This document shows, piece after piece, positions 61,601 through 64,000 of a DNA stretch of 64,000 nucleotides (position 1 is the stretch's first letter; every line of letters begins with the position of its first letter). A program made the translations under genes and the position numbers. The notes under the pieces were generated by a model. The model was not told where the DNA came from. It did no database searches and saw only the letters and a list, made by a program, of their open reading frames with translations. Origin of the DNA: Schaalia sp. Marseille-Q2122 (lineage in GTDB: Bacteria > Actinomycetota > Actinomycetes > Actinomycetales > Actinomycetaceae); NCBI RefSeq assembly GCF_903645355.1, contig NZ_CAHJXR010000005.1, positions 248,001 through 312,000 of the forward strand. The letters are read 5' to 3'.

Positions 61601-61872
61601 ACGTTTCCCTCTCCCTGGCTCTTGGCCTTGCTGACGTGGTGACCGGGGAAAACGGCGGCGTTGAACTGCGCACAATGTTCATCGATGAAGGCTTTGGCTC
61701 CCTTGATGCCAATACCCTCGAGACTGTGATGGCGCAGCTGCAGCGCTTGCGTGATTCTGGCCGGACGGTGGGTGTCATCAGCCATGTTCATGAGATGGCT
61801 ACCCTCATCCCCGATCAGATTCGGGTGCGTTGGAATGCGAAGGAAGGCTCAATGGTCACGGTCCGCGCCTAA
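58668..61872 (+). pseudogene. sbcC: Exonuclease SbcC (Rad50-type ATPase), frameshifted at the zinc hook
   Basis: The first frame (58668-60524) begins with an intact ATPase start (MKLHLLRIEGMGPF; Walker A LEGPTGSGKSSIIDAVTFAL) and a coiled coil up to the zinc-hook CPVCGS. It then goes out of phase and stops. A second frame (coding to 61872) resumes with GEGETVSHAQVEEADAARQA, the returning coiled coil, signature LPSTLSGGETFYVSLSLALG, Walker B FIDEGFGSLD and the end of the protein. A C6 run at 60362-60367 sits exactly at the break, and one C fewer would restore a ~1067-residue SbcC. A real mutation, reversible slippage or a sequencing error are all possible. Confidence 0.88.
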
Positions 61873-62327
61873 GCCAGTGCTGTGGCCAAGCCCAGTCGTT
61901 CGGAGGAGTCAAACCATTCAAGGGCGTGATCCCACAGCTGTGCGACAGCCTCGTCAGCCGTGTCTTGGTCCTCAGCTGCGATGACCGCGCGCACGGCTTC
62001 TTCGGCCTCGGGCCCGTCAACGAGGACGGCGGCGACATCTGCCCAGGTGTAGCTGGGGGTGTCGACCTCGCGCACGTCCGCTTCCTGCGTGGCGGGGGCG
62101 CGGCCGGGGATGTCGACGGCGAGGACGATGCGACGCTTGGCTCCTTCCGGGGAAGTGTCACGCAGGAGGGTCAGACCTTCCAGGCAGGCTTCTGTTTGGG
62201 CGTCGTCTTCGATGACTTCAGCTTCTTCGGGGTGAGTGCCCGCCGGGATGAGGGCCACCCATGCCTTGCGGGCGGGCGGGTGTTCACCGCTGAGTTCATG
62301 GCTGAGTGCTGGAATGTAGACGCGCAT
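61869..62327 (-). CDS. Actinobacterial protein of unknown function (DUF6912-like)
   Basis: This 152-residue acidic protein starts MRVYIPALSHEL and continues with RKAWVALIPAG, RRIVLAVDIPG and ADVAAVLVDGPEAEEAVRAV, ending LEWFDSSERLGLA. The MRVYIPA start and layout resemble the actinobacterial DUF6912 group, from memory. No catalytic motif, signal or membrane segment is seen. Its end overlaps the end of sbcC by four bases, converging from the other strand. Confidence 0.75.
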   Translation of the reverse strand: MRVYIPALSHELSGEHPPARKAWVALIPAGTHPEEAEVIEDDAQTEACLEGLTLLRDTSPEGAKRRIVLAVDIPGRAPATQEADVREVDTPSYTWADVAAVLVDGPEAEEAVRAVIAAEDQDTADEAVAQLWDHALEWFDSSERLGLATALA

Positions 62328-62363
62328 AGGGACAGTGTGGCATAGCTGTCCTTTTTCGCCTAC

Positions 62364-64000
62364 TTAGGAGCCGTCGCGCGTCTGGGCTTTCCCGCGTTTT
62401 CGGAGGGTGTGTGCCAGGGACAGCATGCGTGGGGCGCGGATCTTCCGGTGGTGTGCGTGGGCTCGTTTGGGAAGTTGATCGGCGCTTGCTGGCTGCACAT
62501 TGCGGGCCAGGAGGCGGATAAGGCGTTGTGAGAGCTCCTCGAAGTCGCGTGCGGCAAGGCTTTTGTGATCGCCACGCATGAGGGAGCGTCCTTGGAGTTG
62601 AGCGCTGAGGATCTGAGGATCGTCACTAATGAGGGAGATGTCTTCTCCGGGCAGGTAGGGAGCGAGGGCCTGCGCGATGGCTTGTGCGGGGCGCGAGCCA
62701 GCACGTTCTTCGCAGACCATATTGGCAACGATGTGGACCTGGGGGCCACTAATGTGAGCGCGTAGCCATTCGAGGGAGTACATGAGGCGGTGGAGGCCTT
62801 CAGCATCGGAGCGGGCCACGACGAGGATGAGGTCGGAGACTTTGAGGACGGCGGCGGTGGCCTCGTCTCGTCCGGCGTTGAATCGGCCAAAGTCTTCGAG
62901 GGGGTCGAGGGTTCCTGAGGCGCAGTCGACGATGATGTATTCGGCGTGTTCACGCGCTGCACGTAGGCACTGGGTGAGGGCTGAGGGTGAGGCTTCTCGC
63001 CAGCGGTGGGGTGTGCTCAGGCCGGTGATGACGGGGATCCCTTCGTCGCTGGTCTGTTGGGCGTGTTCAATGTGCTCTGCGTGTACGTCGCCGCGGGCGG
63101 CGTAGCGGGCAATGGCGGAGAGGGAGGAGACGTCGGTGCTCATGCCCAGCGCGTGTGCGACGGAGGGGGCGTAAGTGTCAGCGTCAATAAGGAGGGTGCG
63201 TATGGGAGGAAGGGAGTTGCTGTGGTGGAGGGCTGCGGCGAGGTTGATGGCGACGGTGGTGCGCCCCGGCGCGCCGCTGGTTCCCCAGATGGCGATGATT
63301 TTTCCTCGTTGAGGGCGGCTTGTGGCGCTATTGAGCCATGCGGTATCACCGAGGCTGAGGGGCGTGGCGCCTGGGTTTTCTTCCTCCTGAGGGAAGCTTT
63401 CCGCACTGTCGATGCTATGGGGGTTGATCGCTGCTTCGTCCCCCTCGGTGTGGTGCGCCTGAGCCGCTGGGGTGTCCTTCCCTGCTGCGTCGTGCAGGCG
63501 AAGGGGATCTCGGCCAGTGGCCTCGCCCTCGTCCTTGTATTGCGTGCCGTCACTGAGGTCACTTTGGGAGAAGAGCTCGTGGGCGTCGAAAGACTGCTCT
63601 AAGCCTGACAGGCTGCTGTCTGCGCTGGTGTTGGACTGTTCGGCGTGACCTCCATGGGCGATGCTGAGCAGCGCACGGGCGATCCCCTCGGGGTCATGCG
63701 CAGGTGCGAGCATATCGGGTTTGAGCTTGAGGAGGCTGTGGGTTCCGATGGCTTCGCCAGCGGGGGTGTAGTCCTGCAGGAGGATGACCTTCATCCCGGC
63801 CTCGTGCAGGCTGTCGATGAAGGGACGGTCGCAATCAGGGTCATTGCCACTGAGGACGCCAATTTCGGCGATGCGCGCGCGGGCTGCTGCTTCAAGTTCG
63901 ACGAGGTCAGCGCAGCGGCGGACGACTTTGAGGGTGCGCGCGTAGCCTTCGAGGTGGGTGAGCACTTCGGTGTCGGCATCCTCGGGAATGCACAGGGCGA
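62364..64000 (-). CDS. CpaE/TadZ-like ParA-family ATPase, N-terminus beyond the window
   Basis: The frame is open to the right edge. A GTG at 63965 is possible, but residues upstream (ALCIPEDADTE) read as continuous protein, so the true start lies outside. An atypical receiver-like N-terminal region (IAEIGVLSGNDPDCDRPFID) comes first. A ~100-residue acidic linker follows, then a MinD/ParA-type ATPase with deviant Walker A WGTSGAPGRTTVAINLA, LLIDADTYAPSVA and IIVDCASG. The basic C-terminal tail is rich in Arg and Lys. Such proteins position Flp/Tad pilus or secretion machinery. Pilus genes would be expected just outside the window. Confidence 0.8.
   Translation of the reverse strand, partial: ALCIPEDADTEVLTHLEGYARTLKVVRRCADLVELEAAARARIAEIGVLSGNDPDCDRPFIDSLHEAGMKVILLQDYTPAGEAIGTHSLLKLKPDMLAPAHDPEGIARALLSIAHGGHAEQSNTSADSSLSGLEQSFDAHELFSQSDLSDGTQYKDEGEATGRDPLRLHDAAGKDTPAAQAHHTEGDEAAINPHSIDSAESFPQEEENPGATPLSLGDTAWLNSATSRPQRGKIIAIWGTSGAPGRTTVAINLAAALHHSNSLPPIRTLLIDADTYAPSVAHALGMSTDVSSLSAIARYAARGDVHAEHIEHAQQTSDEGIPVITGLSTPHRWREASPSALTQCLRAAREHAEYIIVDCASGTLDPLEDFGRFNAGRDEATAAVLKVSDLILVVARSDAEGLHRLMYSLEWLRAHISGPQVHIVANMVCEERAGSRPAQAIAQALAPYLPGEDISLISDDPQILSAQLQGRSLMRGDHKSLAARDFEELSQRLIRLLARNVQPASADQLPKRAHAHHRKIRAPRMLSLAHTLRKRGKAQTRDGS

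Overview
The window is about 64 kb of a high-G+C Gram-positive chromosome. A 24-codon bL37 ribosomal gene, a fused Kgd-type 2-oxoglutarate dehydrogenase, an LAXTG-type cell-wall sorting signal and an adjacent argS-lysA pair together point to an actinobacterium. An Actinomycetaceae member (Actinomyces/Schaalia-like) fits best, but species is inferred from gene content only.

Layout. 1-724: the edge of a YdcF-family membrane protein. 997-4413: an anaerobic pyruvate formate-lyase cluster in which the enzyme is encoded in two pieces. A 698-residue protein carries the catalytic Cys pair, a separate 83-residue protein carries the glycyl-radical Gly, and the radical SAM activase follows. 4625-6288: a sulfide:quinone-reductase-like flavoprotein and a 61-residue partner. 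6289-6909: a non-coding stretch with a perfect hairpin and hairpin-forming repeats. 6910-18898: a (homo)protocatechuate/hydroxyphenylacetate meta-cleavage island, comprising a succinate-semialdehyde dehydrogenase, an unusual FAH-RraA fusion, HpaE, HpaD, an MFS transporter, a GntR regulator, a MobA-like flavin hydroxylase, HpaH and HpaI. The predicted end products are pyruvate and succinate. 18908-22745: an aldose epimerase and the helicase HrpB.

22835-27873: an amino-sugar/tagatose-type operon (SIS isomerase, ROK kinase, PfkB kinase, class II aldolase) with a divergent DeoR repressor and the remnant of a sugar ABC permease. 28075-34694 (minus strand): a sortase-anchored subtilase whose signal-peptide exon is separated by a stop, then lysA, argS and rpiB. 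34939-37312: tRNA-Arg(CCG), a CPBP protease, an iron-sulfur-free HhH-GPD glycosylase and a membrane protein. 37445-47891 (minus): an iron alcohol dehydrogenase, a four-gene ABC exporter/two-component operon, a membrane protein, a GDPD, an M23 peptidase and two CNNM transporters. 48254-56984 (plus): kgd, an SGNH hydrolase, a nested tandem-repeat block, bL37 (minus), a DoxX-like protein, aroA and rsgA. 57161-61872: a tiny membrane protein under a long dyad, then sbcD and a frameshifted sbcC. 61869-64000 (minus): a DUF6912-like protein and the C-terminal part of a CpaE/TadZ-like ATPase.

The main points of interest are the split pyruvate formate-lyase, the FAH-RraA fusion inside an otherwise recognisable homoprotocatechuate operon, the frameshift at a C6 tract in the SbcC zinc hook, the 191-bp/19-bp nested repeat, and the small membrane protein downstream of a 10-bp-arm dyad. 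All identifications are by eye from motifs and remembered family sequences; no database search was run.
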